NCBI GenBank assembly: GCA_018711185.1
Contig: DVIQ01000019.1
Location: 1-64,000, forward strand
Direction: 5' to 3'
DNA: 64,000 bases
From: Candidatus Limivivens intestinipullorum
GTDB taxonomy: Bacteria; Bacillota; Clostridia; Lachnospirales; Lachnospiraceae
The first letter of the stretch is position 1. Every line of letters begins with the position of its first letter. Shown here one piece after another: positions 15,343 through 24,463 of this stretch. The position numbers and the translations under genes are program-made. The notes beneath the pieces are model-generated. The model searched no databases. It had not been told where the DNA came from and was given only the letters and a program-made list of their open reading frames with translations.

Positions 15343-17487
15343 ATGAAAAATAAATATCTGGCATTGGCATTCGGATTGGCATTATGTTCCGCGTTTTCGT
15401 CTGCCGCGGTACAAGCGCAGGAGCAGGAGACGCAAACGGAAAGCGTACAGGAAACGGAAGTATCTGACGAGGAGGAACATGCTGCGGAAGAGGAAAGCGT
15501 CATTTCGGAAGAAGCTGAGGAACAGGAGTTTGTGTATGGTGAGGTTACGGCAGTAGGGGAAAGCGGCATTACGATTGAGCAGGGGACTTTGAACCAGGGA
15601 GGCGAAAACGGACAGGAGCCGCCGGAATCGGAAGAAGGGGAGCATGCGGAATCAGAAGATTTTGAAACAGAAGAAGCGCCGTCTATGCTTACCCTTACCG
15701 GAGAAACTGTGGAAATTACCGTAACGGAGGATACTGTTTTGACGAGGCAGCGTATGGGAGGCGGAGCGTCAAATCCCGGAAACGGAAATGAACCGGAACC
15801 GGGCGGGGAAGACAGTGAAATCGAGTCGTTGGAGAGTGAAATGACGGAAGGGGCTGATACGGCAGAGGACGGAACGGAGGAGGAGACGGGGGGCTTAAGC
15901 ACAGAAATTTTGCCAAAACCCGAAGAAAATTCGGATGGGCAGCCGCCGGAACTTCCGGAGAACGGCGGCGCAGAGGAAAGCGAAGAGATTCATCTGGAGG
16001 ATATCTCCCAGGGGGATACCGTGCGGATAACCTTTGCGGAGGACGGATCCGCGGCCAGCGTAACGGTCATTACTATGGGCGGCCAAGGTGGCTTTGACAG
16101 CCCGGGCAGCCGGGAAGAAGGTCAGGCGGGCGGTCCTGACGGGGCAGGGGGCGGTCCAGGCGGGGCGGATGCCGAGGATGTAACGTATACGGCAGCAGCG
16201 GAATATACGGAGAGCACAGAGGTTTCAGGGGAAAGCATCGATTCGTCCGGAACGGATGAAAACGCGGTGCTGGTTTCCAACAGCGCCAGCGTTTTGCTTG
16301 AGGATATGGAGATTGTCAGGGAATCGTCAGACAGCGCCGGAGGTGACGCGTCCAGCTTTTACGGAGTCGGGGCGGCGGTGCTGGCGATGGATGATGGGAC
16401 CGCGTTGCTGGACGGAGGAACGGTGACGACCAACGCGGCGGGAGGAGCCGGCCTCTTTGCTTACGGAAGCGGCACCATCTATGCCAGGGACCTCGGGATT
16501 TCCACAGCGCAGGATACTTCGGGAGGCATTCATGTGGCAGGCGGCGGCACACTGTACGCCTGGGATTTGACGGTGAACACGGATGGGGAATCCTCAGCGG
16601 CCATCCGAAGTGACCGGGGCAGCGGAACCATGGTGGTAGACGGAGGCTCCTATACGTCCAACGGCGTTGGCTCTCCGGCGGTTTATTCCACCGCGGACAT
16701 AACCGTGAACGGGGCCGAGCTTACGGCAAACGGCTCTGAGGCAGTCTGTATTGAGGGACTGAATTCGGTTTTTCTTTTTGACTGTGACCTGACTGGGAAT
16801 ATGAGTGATCAGGAGCAGAATGACTGCACATGGAACATTATTCTGTATCAGAGCATGTCCGGCGATTCCACCGTCGGAAACAGCACATTTCAGGCGTCCG
16901 GGGGAACGATTACGGCGAAAAACGGCGGTATGTTCTACACGACGAATACAGAGAGCACCATTACGCTGTCGGATGTGGAGTTTGTATATGCCGATGAAAA
17001 TGATTTCTTCCTGCGCTGCACGGGAAATGAAAATACGCGAGGCTGGGGAAGCGCGGGCAGTAATGGAGCGGACTGCCTGTTTACGGCTGTAAACCAGGAA
17101 ATGGAAGGAAATGTTATATGGGACAGCATCAGTTGTCTGGACTTTTATATCACAGACGGAAGCGCCTTGACGGGAGCCGTTCTGAACGATGAAACGTTCG
17201 CAGGAGAGGGCGGAGACGGTTACTGCAGTCTGTATATTGACGCGGATTCCCAGTGGACGGTGACGGGGGACAGTACGCTGACTTCGCTTTTCTGCGAGGG
17301 TGCGGTGCTGGATGAGACGGGAAATACCGTAACGATTCAGGGAATCGACGGCACGGTCTATGTGGAAGGCAGCAGCGAATACACAGTAACCGTAGAAAAC
17401 TATCAGGAGGGCGCCGATCTGTCCGGCGCGTCCTCATTGGAAACGTGGGAAGAGCGGGAGGCGGAGAAGCCGGAGGAGTTTCTGTAA
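15343..17487 (+). CDS. Exported acidic beta-helix protein
   Basis: 714 residues. A signal peptide (1-24, cleaved near AVQA/QEQ) precedes a Glu/Ser/Thr/Gly-rich low-complexity region (about 25-290) and then short repeating segments such as ITVNGAELTANG and GGTLYAWDLTVNT that look like a right-handed parallel beta-helix (about 290-640). A short tail EEREAEKPEEFL follows. No sortase motif or C-terminal membrane helix. Related-looking proteins in Firmicutes are annotated as carbohydrate-binding or pectin-lyase-like, but no catalytic residues were recognised. The strong acidity suggests extracellular cation or surface binding. Function unknown. Confidence 0.8.
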   Translation: MKNKYLALAFGLALCSAFSSAAVQAQEQETQTESVQETEVSDEEEHAAEEESVISEEAEEQEFVYGEVTAVGESGITIEQGTLNQGGENGQEPPESEEGEHAESEDFETEEAPSMLTLTGETVEITVTEDTVLTRQRMGGGASNPGNGNEPEPGGEDSEIESLESEMTEGADTAEDGTEEETGGLSTEILPKPEENSDGQPPELPENGGAEESEEIHLEDISQGDTVRITFAEDGSAASVTVITMGGQGGFDSPGSREEGQAGGPDGAGGGPGGADAEDVTYTAAAEYTESTEVSGESIDSSGTDENAVLVSNSASVLLEDMEIVRESSDSAGGDASSFYGVGAAVLAMDDGTALLDGGTVTTNAAGGAGLFAYGSGTIYARDLGISTAQDTSGGIHVAGGGTLYAWDLTVNTDGESSAAIRSDRGSGTMVVDGGSYTSNGVGSPAVYSTADITVNGAELTANGSEAVCIEGLNSVFLFDCDLTGNMSDQEQNDCTWNIILYQSMSGDSTVGNSTFQASGGTITAKNGGMFYTTNTESTITLSDVEFVYADENDFFLRCTGNENTRGWGSAGSNGADCLFTAVNQEMEGNVIWDSISCLDFYITDGSALTGAVLNDETFAGEGGDGYCSLYIDADSQWTVTGDSTLTSLFCEGAVLDETGNTVTIQGIDGTVYVEGSSEYTVTVENYQEGADLSGASSLETWEEREAEKPEEFL

Positions 17488-17536
17488 GACAGAGACTTGT
17501 AAAGTAAAAGAACTTTACAAAAAAATAAAAAAGAGG

Positions 17537-17566
17537 TTGACAAGTACGGACAGTCTTGGGTATAAT
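17537..17566 (+). promoter_or_regulatory. Promoter of the DUF177-rpmF operon
   Basis: TTGACA at 17537-17542 and TATAAT at 17561-17566, spacer 18 bases. Confidence 0.8.
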
Positions 17567-17594
17567 AGCGAAGGTATGTATGGGAGAGATTACT

Positions 17595-18122
17595 ATGCTG
17601 ATTGATCTGACAGATGTTTTACAAGTAGATGGAAAAATTTGGGAGACAAAAGCCAGCATTGATATGGATGTTTTTTCATCCCGGCTTGGGAGCTTTCCCA
17701 TTATAAGCAAGTCACCCGTTACACTTCACATCAAACATGAAGGAAGGCGAAAGCTGTTCCTTAGCGGACAGACAGATCTGGTTATTCAGATTCCCTGTGA
17801 CCGCTGCCTCAAGGAAGTCAGCCAGGAGTTCCATCTGGCCTTTGAGAGGGAACTGGACATGAATGTCTCTGCCGAAGAGGCCGCCCGGGCGCTTGACGAG
17901 CATAACTATGTAGACGGATGCAGCCTGGATGTGGATAAGCTTGTCTATGGCGAGATATTGATGAACTGGCCGGCTAAGGTGCTTTGCCGTGAGGACTGCA
18001 AAGGAATCTGCAGTAAATGCGGCGCTGATTTAAACCTGGGGGCTTGCGACTGTGACACCACAGATTTGGATCCGAGAATGGCAAAAATCCGTGATGTTTT
18101 TAGCAAATTTAAGGAGGTGTAA
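17595..18122 (+). CDS. YceD/DUF177 family protein
   Basis: 175 residues. The family is encoded next to rpmF throughout bacteria and has been linked to 23S rRNA accumulation. Two cysteine pairs are visible, CDRCL near residue 73 and CREDCKGICSKCG near 138, as in other members. It starts at ATG 17595 after GGGAGAG and ends 2 bases before rpmF, so both are cotranscribed. The precise biochemical role is not settled. Confidence 0.92.
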   Translation: MLIDLTDVLQVDGKIWETKASIDMDVFSSRLGSFPIISKSPVTLHIKHEGRRKLFLSGQTDLVIQIPCDRCLKEVSQEFHLAFERELDMNVSAEEAARALDEHNYVDGCSLDVDKLVYGEILMNWPAKVLCREDCKGICSKCGADLNLGACDCDTTDLDPRMAKIRDVFSKFKEV

Positions 18123-18124
18123 CT

Positions 18125-18310
18125 ATGTCAATCTGTCCTAAGAATAAATCTTCCAAGGGAAGAAGAGACAAGAGAAGAGCAAACTGGAAGATGGGAGCCG
18201 TGAATCTTGTAAAGTGCAGCAAGTGCGGCGAGCTGACCCTGTCCCACAGAGTCTGCAAGAACTGCGGTACTTATAATAAGAGAGAGATTATTGCGATGGA
18301 TGAGAAATAA
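18125..18310 (+). CDS. rpmF: Ribosomal protein bL32
   Basis: 61-residue large-subunit protein. CSKCGE and CKNCG form the four-cysteine zinc ribbon of the zinc-binding bL32 type. It is preceded by AAGGAGGTG that overlaps the end of the DUF177 gene and is followed by a strong terminator, so it ends the operon. Confidence 0.97.
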   Translation: MSICPKNKSSKGRRDKRRANWKMGAVNLVKCSKCGELTLSHRVCKNCGTYNKREIIAMDEK

Positions 18311-18326
18311 TCCGGTCCGCGTATGA

Positions 18327-18353
18327 AGCACCCCCTGATACGGGGTGCTTTTC
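18327..18353 (+). terminator. Terminator after rpmF
   Basis: AGCACCCC (18327-18334) pairs with GGGGTGCT (18342-18349), followed by TTTT. Confidence 0.88.
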
Positions 18354-18421
18354 TATATGAAAAATAACAGAATTTCATTCGCGAGGCGGATTTTCAGGGA
18401 AGAATACGTTACGCTATTTTT

Positions 18422-18555
18422 GTAACAGTTCAGCCCAGATCTGCGCACATGCTGCGCGGACCGTAAGAACGTGATTTGGGAGTGCAAAATCCCATCGCCG
18501 CAGGCGATTTTAAATGGATTTTACATGTGACGGTTCAGCAGGGCTGAACTGTTAC
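18422..18555 (-). repeat. 134-bp multi-hairpin element, full copy 2 (reverse)
   Basis: All parts of the 134-bp element occur in reverse: GTAACAGTTCAG at 18422, the GC-rich hairpin, TGCAAAATCCCATCGCC, GGCGATTTTAAATGGATTTT, and the closing palindrome ending GTTAC at 18555. It lies between rpmF and the plsX promoter. Flanking 8-mers are T-rich and share five positions, which is not decisive. A degenerate piece resembling the 19982 repeat lies at about 18371-18401. Confidence 0.88.
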
Positions 18556-18565
18556 AATTTTTTTG

Positions 18566-18594
18566 TTGATTTTTACAGGGATGTTTAGTATAGT
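18566..18594 (+). promoter_or_regulatory. plsX promoter
   Basis: TTGATT at 18566-18571 and TATAGT at 18589-18594, spacer 17, 10 bases downstream of the 134-bp element. Confidence 0.7.
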
Positions 18595-18622
18595 AACTAT
18601 AGATGTACAAGGAGGAAGGAAT

Positions 18623-19636
18623 ATGCAGGAACAGGTCAGGGTGGTTGTGGATGCCATGGGCGGAGACAACGCGCCGGCAGAAATCGTGAAGGGAGCTGTT
18701 GAGGCGGTTAATTCCAGGCCGGATATCAAAGTGATTTTTACCGGCCGGAAGGAGGACATCGAACGGGAGCTGCAAAAATATACCTGGCCCCGGGATCAGG
18801 TCGAGATTGTCCACACCAGTGAGGTGATCGAGACGGCCGAGCCTCCTGTAAATGCCATACGAAAGAAAAAGGATTCTTCGATTGTGGTTGGAATGGGCCT
18901 TGTGAAAAAAGGCGAGGCGGATGCCTTTGTATCCTCCGGAAGCACAGGGGCGATCCTGGTGGGCGGCCAGGTGCTGGTAGGAAGGATCAAGGGAGTGGAG
19001 AGACCGCCGCTGGCGCCTTTGATTCCCACAAAGACCGGGGTTTCTCTCCTGGTTGACTGCGGGGCCAATGTGGACGCCAGGCCCGGCCATCTGCTTCAGT
19101 TTGCCCGGATGGGTTCCATTTATATGGAAAGCGTTGTGGGCGTTAAGAATCCCAGAGTTGGTATTGTGAACATCGGCGCGGAAGAGGAAAAGGGAAATGC
19201 CCTGGTAAAAGAAACGTTTCCGCTGCTGAAGGAGTGCAAGGACATTAATTTTATCGGCAGTGTGGAGGCCAGAGAGATTCCACAGGGAGTTTGTGATGTA
19301 ATTGTCTGCGAGGCTTTTGTGGGCAATGTAATTCTGAAGCTTTATGAAGGCACCGGGTCGGTGTTTATGAGCATGATTAAAAAAGGTCTTATGTCCTCCC
19401 TGCGGTCAAAGGTTGGCGCTCTGCTGATCAAGCCAGCGCTGAAACAGACGCTCAAGTCCTTTGATGCCAGCGAGTATGGCGGAGCACCTCTACTGGGCTT
19501 AAACGGCCTGGTTGTAAAATCCCATGGCAGTTCGACTGCCAAAGAAATCAAAAATTCTGTTATTCAGTGCGTATCCTTTAAGCAGGAGCGGATCAATGAA
19601 AAGATCCGGGAGCGCATTACAGAGCAGAACGACTAA
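18623..19636 (+). CDS. plsX: Phosphate acyltransferase
   Basis: Converts acyl-ACP to acyl-phosphate, the acyl donor for PlsY in phosphatidic acid synthesis. 337 residues, normal length, N-terminus [12 protein letters not shown] characteristic of PlsX. The start at 18623 follows AAGGAGGAAGG; an in-frame extension to 18563 overlaps the promoter and was discarded. Next to acpP, its acyl-donor partner; plsY, the next enzyme, is at 50072. Confidence 0.97.
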   Translation: MQEQVRVVVDAMGGDNAPAEIVKGAVEAVNSRPDIKVIFTGRKEDIERELQKYTWPRDQVEIVHTSEVIETAEPPVNAIRKKKDSSIVVGMGLVKKGEADAFVSSGSTGAILVGGQVLVGRIKGVERPPLAPLIPTKTGVSLLVDCGANVDARPGHLLQFARMGSIYMESVVGVKNPRVGIVNIGAEEEKGNALVKETFPLLKECKDINFIGSVEAREIPQGVCDVIVCEAFVGNVILKLYEGTGSVFMSMIKKGLMSSLRSKVGALLIKPALKQTLKSFDASEYGGAPLLGLNGLVVKSHGSSTAKEIKNSVIQCVSFKQERINEKIRERITEQND

Positions 19637-19662
19637 GAAAAGAGAGAGGATTGAAGAAAGCT

Positions 19663-19893
19663 ATGGAATTTGAGAAATTACAGCAGATTATTGCAGAGGT
19701 ATTGAATGTGGATGCAGACGAGATCACCATGGAGACGACCTTTGTAGACGACCTGGGAGCGGATTCCCTGGATGTTTTCCAGATCATTATGGGAATCGAG
19801 GAAGAGTTTGATATTGAGATCCCCAATGAAGAGGCGGAAAAGATTGTATCCGTGGGAGACGCCGTAGAGCAGATAAAGAATGCGTTAAACTAG
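19663..19893 (+). CDS. acpP: Acyl carrier protein
   Basis: 76 residues, acidic four-helix carrier. The phosphopantetheine attachment serine lies in GADSLDVF (residue 37). I chose ATG 19663 because a TTG at 19651 abuts the purine-rich AGAGAGAGGA and could not be reached by a ribosome bound there. It follows plsX by 26 bases in the same operon and supplies acyl chains to fatty acid and phospholipid synthesis. Confidence 0.95.
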   Translation: MEFEKLQQIIAEVLNVDADEITMETTFVDDLGADSLDVFQIIMGIEEEFDIEIPNEEAEKIVSVGDAVEQIKNALN

Positions 19894-20197
19894 GTGATCC
19901 CGGCATGAGGGATTACTTGTTGCAGATCACGGCAGCGCGGACATATGATAGATGCGGCGCGGAAACGTGATCCGGGTATTAGCGGATTCCATTTGCGAAG
20001 CGAATTTTCAAGGAATCCGCGAAGCGTTTCTGCGGATATGTGAGCGGAAACGGTCAGACCGATCAAAAAGGGTGTTGCGGCGCAGCACCCTTTCCGTAAT
20101 TATAGATTCCTATAATAGTACGATCCGGGTCTGCGCTGTGTTGCGCGCAACCGTTCTGCGCTGCCGAATGGTTGCGGAGTGCCAAAAGGAGGAAAGT
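19894..20197 (+). other. acpP-rnc intergenic region with degraded repeats
   Basis: This 304-base gap holds a palindrome GCGGATTCC (19982-19990) with GGAATCCGC (20012-20020), a stem AAGGGTG/CACCCTT (20068-20092) that may terminate acpP transcripts, a TATAAT at 20111-20116 with no good -35, and GGTCTGCGCT to GCGCGCAACCG (about 20127-20155), which resembles the third hairpin of the 134-bp element. No gene was found. Confidence 0.5.
19982..20020. repeat. Second palindromic repeat type (39 bp)
   Basis: GCGGATTCC/GGAATCCGC arms enclose TTTGCGAAGCGAATTTTCAA. The core GCGAAGCGAATTTTCAA occurs again at 56496-56512 with similar arms, and in weaker form at 18371-18401. Confidence 0.7.
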
Positions 20198-20917
20198 ATG
20201 AAAGACTTACATGAGCTGGAGACGGCCTGCGGCTACAGCTTCCAGAATAAACAGCTGCTTCGCCAGGCTATGACGCACAGCTCCTATGCCAATGAGCACC
20301 GGTCCCAGCATATGAAAGACAATGAGAGACTGGAATTTTTGGGAGATGCCGTTTTAGAGGTGATCAGCAGTGAATTTTTGTTTCGGGAGTACCCGGACAT
20401 GCCGGAGGGAGACCTGACGAAGCTGCGGGCCAGCATTGTCTGCGAGCCAACCCTGGCGCTGTGCGCCAGAGAGCTGAATCTGGGAACCTACCTGCACCTG
20501 GGAAAGGGTGAGGAGCGCACAGGGGGCAGAGGAAGAGACTCTATTGTCTCGGACGCCATGGAGGCGCTGATCGGTGCGATCTATCTGGATGGTGGTTTTG
20601 CTAACGCAAAAGAGTTTGTCCATCGGTTTATTATGACGGATATTGAACATAAAAAGCTCTTTTATGATAGCAAGACTATACTGCAGGAAATTGTCCAGCG
20701 GGACCGCAAAGGAGCGGAGATTTCCTATCATCTGATCGGAGAGGAGGGTCCGGATCATAATAAACGCTTTGTGGTGGATCTGCTGATCGGCGGAAAGATG
20801 GAGGGCCGGGGACATGGAAGAACCAAGAAGGCTGCGGAGCAGGAGGCGGCTTACCAGACCATTTTAAAACTGAACGGAAAGGGAATACAGGTGGGGCATG
20901 TACCTAAAGAGCATTGA
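20198..20917 (+). CDS. rnc: Ribonuclease III
   Basis: Cuts double-stranded RNA in rRNA and mRNA processing. 239 residues: catalytic domain (1-155) with signature NERLEFLGDAVLEV and the metal-binding DAMEALIGAIYLD, then a double-stranded RNA-binding domain (about 160-230). The ATG at 20198 follows AAAGGAGGAAAG. It overlaps smc by 20 bases, a common rnc-smc arrangement. Confidence 0.97.
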   Translation: MKDLHELETACGYSFQNKQLLRQAMTHSSYANEHRSQHMKDNERLEFLGDAVLEVISSEFLFREYPDMPEGDLTKLRASIVCEPTLALCARELNLGTYLHLGKGEERTGGRGRDSIVSDAMEALIGAIYLDGGFANAKEFVHRFIMTDIEHKKLFYDSKTILQEIVQRDRKGAEISYHLIGEEGPDHNKRFVVDLLIGGKMEGRGHGRTKKAAEQEAAYQTILKLNGKGIQVGHVPKEH

Positions 20918-23900
20918 AGTACAGGGCTTTAAGTCCTTCGCGAATAAAATCGTGTTTCAGTTTCATCCGGGAATCACCGGGATCGTAGGCCCCAATGGCA
21001 GCGGAAAGAGCAACGTAGGCGACGCGGTGCGCTGGGTTCTGGGCGAGCAGAGCGCGAAACAGCTTCGAGGCGCCAGCATGCAGGACGTTATCTTTTCCGG
21101 CACGGAGAACCGTAAGGCGTTGGGCTTTGCGTCTGTGGCCATTACCCTGGACAACGCGGACAAAAAGCTGCCGGTGGATTATCCGGAGGTGACGGTGACC
21201 AGGCGGGTGTACCGCTCCGGGGAGAGCGAGTACCTGATTAACGGAAACGCCTGCCGTCTAAAGGACATCAACGAGCTGTTTTACGATACGGGTATCGGAA
21301 AAGAGGGGTATTCCATCATTGGCCAGGGTCAGATCGACAAGATTTTAAGCGGCAAGCCGGAGGAGCGCAGAGAGCTGTTTGACGAAGCTGCCGGCATTGT
21401 GAAGTTTAAGCGCCGGAAGGCCGCCGCGGTAAAAAAGCTGGAGGATGAGCAGGCCAATCTTGTCCGGGTAAACGATATTTTAAGCGAGCTGACCAGACAG
21501 CTTGGCCCCCTGGAACGCCAGGCGGAGACAGCCCGGCAGTATTTAAAGCTTCAGGAAGAGCTGAAGCGCCTGGATGTGAGCCTGTTTCTGGCGGATATGC
21601 AGGAGGCGAAGGCGCGTCTTGGCGAGCTGGAAGAAAAGCTTTCCACAGCCGGCCGGGATATGGAAGAGACGAAGCGCGCCTTTGAAGAGGCGCGGGAAAC
21701 CTACGACAAGCTGGAAAGCCGCATTGAAGGCATTACCAGGGAGCTGGATAAAGAAAGGGAAAAAGAGTCCGCGAGCCTTTTGGAGAGCTGGCAGATGGAA
21801 GGCCAGATCGGTATTCTCGGAGAACAGATCAACACAGCCAGGATGAACGAGGAACACCTGAAGAACCGTCTGGCTGCCGTGGAGAAGGACTTAAAGGAAC
21901 GGAGCGTCCAGAAGGAGAAGGCGGGCCAGGAGCTTTCGGAGCTGAAAAAGGAGCTGGAAGGCAGCAAAAAGGAACAGGAAGAAGCCCAGACGGAGGCGGA
22001 TGCCATCAGCGCGGCGATTTCCCATCTGGAGCAGGAGATTGAAAGCCAGAAAAATGAAATGATTGCCCTCCTGAACCGGAGAGCGTCCATCAAGGGACGG
22101 ATTCAGCGGTACGATACCATGATGGAGCAGACCCAGATCCGCAGAGCGGAGCTGAACCAGAAGCTTCTGAAGATGAAGAGCGAGGAAGGGCAGCAGCAGG
22201 AAACGCTGGCGAAGCTGGAGGGGGACTACGCGGAAACCGGACAGCGCGTGGAGGCCCTGTCCGCGGAGGCCGCGGGCTACGAACAGGAGACAGAGCGCCT
22301 GCGCCAGGAACTCTATGAGCTGAACCGCAGCCAGGAGACCGGACAGACCGCTTATCACCGGGAGGCGTCCCGCCTGGAATCCCTGCGCAATATCACCGAG
22401 CGCTACGATGGCTACGGAAACAGTATCCGCCGGGTTATGGAGCAGAAAAATAAAGAAAAGGGCCTTCTGGGCGTAGTGGCGGATCTGATTCAGACTGACA
22501 AGCAGTACGAGACCGCCATCGAGACGGCCCTTGGCGGAAGCATCCAGAATATTGTCACAGAGGATGAAGATACGGCCAAGCGCATGATTGCCTTTTTGAA
22601 GCAGGGGCGCTACGGCCGGGCAACCTTCCTGCCTTTAACCAGCCTGACCGTCCGGGAAGGTTCCGGAGTGGAGCGGGCCCAGGGGGAGCCGGGAGCCATT
22701 GGCCCCGCCAGCAGCCTGGTGCGGGCCGGGGAGCGTTTTTCCGTGCTGGTAAGCTATCTTCTGGGAAGAACCCTGGTGGTGGACAACATCGACCACGCCA
22801 TTGCCATAGCCAGGAAATTCCGCTATACCATGCGGATTGTGACCCTGGAAGGGGAATTGTTAAGCCCCGGCGGCTCCATGACGGGCGGCGCCTTTAAAAA
22901 CAGCGGAAACCTTTTGGGAAGGCGCCGAGAGATCGAAGAACTGTCTGCCAGCGTGAAGCTTTTAGAGAAGGATCTGGCCGAGGTACGGGAGCAGATCGAG
23001 CAGAAGCGCCGGGAACGGAATGAGTTCCGGGATAAAATCGTGGAAATCAACGGGCGCCTGCAGCAGGAATATATCCGCCAGAATACGCTGAAGGTGGAGA
23101 TCGGCCAGGTGAAAGCCAGGGCCGAGGAGGCCAGAAGCGGAAGCAGCGGCCTGAAAAGAGAGGCGGAGGACATCGAAGAGCAGATGCGGCAGATCCGCGG
23201 CGAGATCAACGCCATCAACGCCGAGATGGAGGAATCCCAAAATCAGGAAAAGCAGATCGAGGAAAACGTGGAACGCCTTCAGGGAAACCTGAACGGAGAG
23301 AAGGAGGCTGCCGACAGGCAGAGCCGTCTGACGGAAAAGCTGAACCTGAAGGCAGCCGGCTTCCGGCAGAAGGAAGAATTTCTGTCCCAGAACCTGGATC
23401 GGATTTCCAGGGAGGCGGAGGAACTTTCGCGGGAAGAGGAGAGCCTGCGGGAAGGATTGGCAGAGGGCGGAACGGAAGTCCTGAAAAAGCAGGAGGAAAT
23501 CCGGAGTCTTAGGCAGGCCATGGAGGAGCAGGAAAGCCTGCGCCGGGAAACGGCCGTCCATATGGAAGAACTCAAAAAGTCCAAGGAAGAGCTGTCAGGC
23601 ACCCACAAAGCGTTTTTTGCCAAGCGGGAGGAACTCTCGGAGCGGATGAGCCTGCTGGATAAAGAGACCTTCCGGTTAAACAGCCAGAAGGAGAAGGCTG
23701 AGGAAGAGCGGGAAGCGAAAATCAGCTATATGTGGGAGGAATATGAACTCACAGCCGCCGCGGCCGCCCAGATGGACACCAAAGAGAAGCAGGAAGCGCC
23801 GGTTCTGCGAAAAGGCATTCAGGATTTGAAAAATCAGATCCGGGGGCTGGGAAACGTCAATGTAAACGCCATTGAGGATTACCGGGAGCTTTCCCAGCGC

Positions 23901-24458
23901 CATGAATTCTTAAACGGACAGCAGACGGACCTGCTGGAGGCCCAGAAGGCTCTGGAAGAGATCATCCGGGAGCTTGACGAGGGAATGCGCCGGCAGTTCT
24001 CCGAGAAATTCGCGCAGATCCAGCGGGAGTTTGACAAGGTGTTCAAGCAGCTTTTCGGCGGAGGGCAGGGAAGCCTGGAACTTGTGGAGGATGAGGACAT
24101 TCTGGAGGCGGGTATCCGCATCATCTCTCAGCCCCCCGGAAAAAAGCTTCAGAACATGATGCAGCTCTCCGGCGGGGAAAAGGCCCTCACGGCCATTGCC
24201 CTGCTCTTCGCGATCCAGAACCTGAAGCCCTCCCCCTTCTGTCTGCTGGATGAGATTGAGGCCGCTCTGGATGAGTCCAATGTATCCAGATACGCCAATT
24301 ATCTTCATAAGTTGACAAAAAATACACAATTTATTATTATAACACATAGACGGGGGACGATGGCGGTGGCCGACCGGCTGTACGGCATTACCATGCAGGA
24401 GAAAGGCGTCTCGGCCCTTGTATCGGTAAATCTGATCGAAAATGATCTGGAGGAGTGA
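20898..24458 (+). CDS. smc: Chromosome partition protein Smc
   Basis: 1186 residues. ATP-driven condensin subunit that organises the chromosome. Walker A GPNGSGKSN near residue 32, first coiled coil about 170-500, hinge about 505-680 (GLLGVVADLI, GGSMTGGAFKNSGNLLGRRREI), second coiled coil about 685-1020, then the signature LSGGEKALTAIALLF and Walker B LLDEIEAALDE near 1090-1130. Full length and intact. It overlaps rnc and ends 5 bases before ftsY. Confidence 0.98.
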   Translation: MYLKSIEVQGFKSFANKIVFQFHPGITGIVGPNGSGKSNVGDAVRWVLGEQSAKQLRGASMQDVIFSGTENRKALGFASVAITLDNADKKLPVDYPEVTVTRRVYRSGESEYLINGNACRLKDINELFYDTGIGKEGYSIIGQGQIDKILSGKPEERRELFDEAAGIVKFKRRKAAAVKKLEDEQANLVRVNDILSELTRQLGPLERQAETARQYLKLQEELKRLDVSLFLADMQEAKARLGELEEKLSTAGRDMEETKRAFEEARETYDKLESRIEGITRELDKEREKESASLLESWQMEGQIGILGEQINTARMNEEHLKNRLAAVEKDLKERSVQKEKAGQELSELKKELEGSKKEQEEAQTEADAISAAISHLEQEIESQKNEMIALLNRRASIKGRIQRYDTMMEQTQIRRAELNQKLLKMKSEEGQQQETLAKLEGDYAETGQRVEALSAEAAGYEQETERLRQELYELNRSQETGQTAYHREASRLESLRNITERYDGYGNSIRRVMEQKNKEKGLLGVVADLIQTDKQYETAIETALGGSIQNIVTEDEDTAKRMIAFLKQGRYGRATFLPLTSLTVREGSGVERAQGEPGAIGPASSLVRAGERFSVLVSYLLGRTLVVDNIDHAIAIARKFRYTMRIVTLEGELLSPGGSMTGGAFKNSGNLLGRRREIEELSASVKLLEKDLAEVREQIEQKRRERNEFRDKIVEINGRLQQEYIRQNTLKVEIGQVKARAEEARSGSSGLKREAEDIEEQMRQIRGEINAINAEMEESQNQEKQIEENVERLQGNLNGEKEAADRQSRLTEKLNLKAAGFRQKEEFLSQNLDRISREAEELSREEESLREGLAEGGTEVLKKQEEIRSLRQAMEEQESLRRETAVHMEELKKSKEELSGTHKAFFAKREELSERMSLLDKETFRLNSQKEKAEEEREAKISYMWEEYELTAAAAAQMDTKEKQEAPVLRKGIQDLKNQIRGLGNVNVNAIEDYRELSQRHEFLNGQQTDLLEAQKALEEIIRELDEGMRRQFSEKFAQIQREFDKVFKQLFGGGQGSLELVEDEDILEAGIRIISQPPGKKLQNMMQLSGGEKALTAIALLFAIQNLKPSPFCLLDEIEAALDESNVSRYANYLHKLTKNTQFIIITHRRGTMAVADRLYGITMQEKGVSALVSVNLIENDLEE

Positions 24459-24463
24459 GGATT

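Noticed and set aside
17497..17520. TTGTAAAGT/ACTTTACAA hairpin as a terminator after the beta-helix gene
   Set aside because: It is followed by A residues, not T, on the coding strand, so it is not an intrinsic terminator for that gene.
19952..20197. N-terminal extension of rnc or a small gene in the acpP-rnc gap
   Set aside because: The frame runs through palindromic repeats and lacks a ribosome binding site; the product resembles no RNase III N-terminus.
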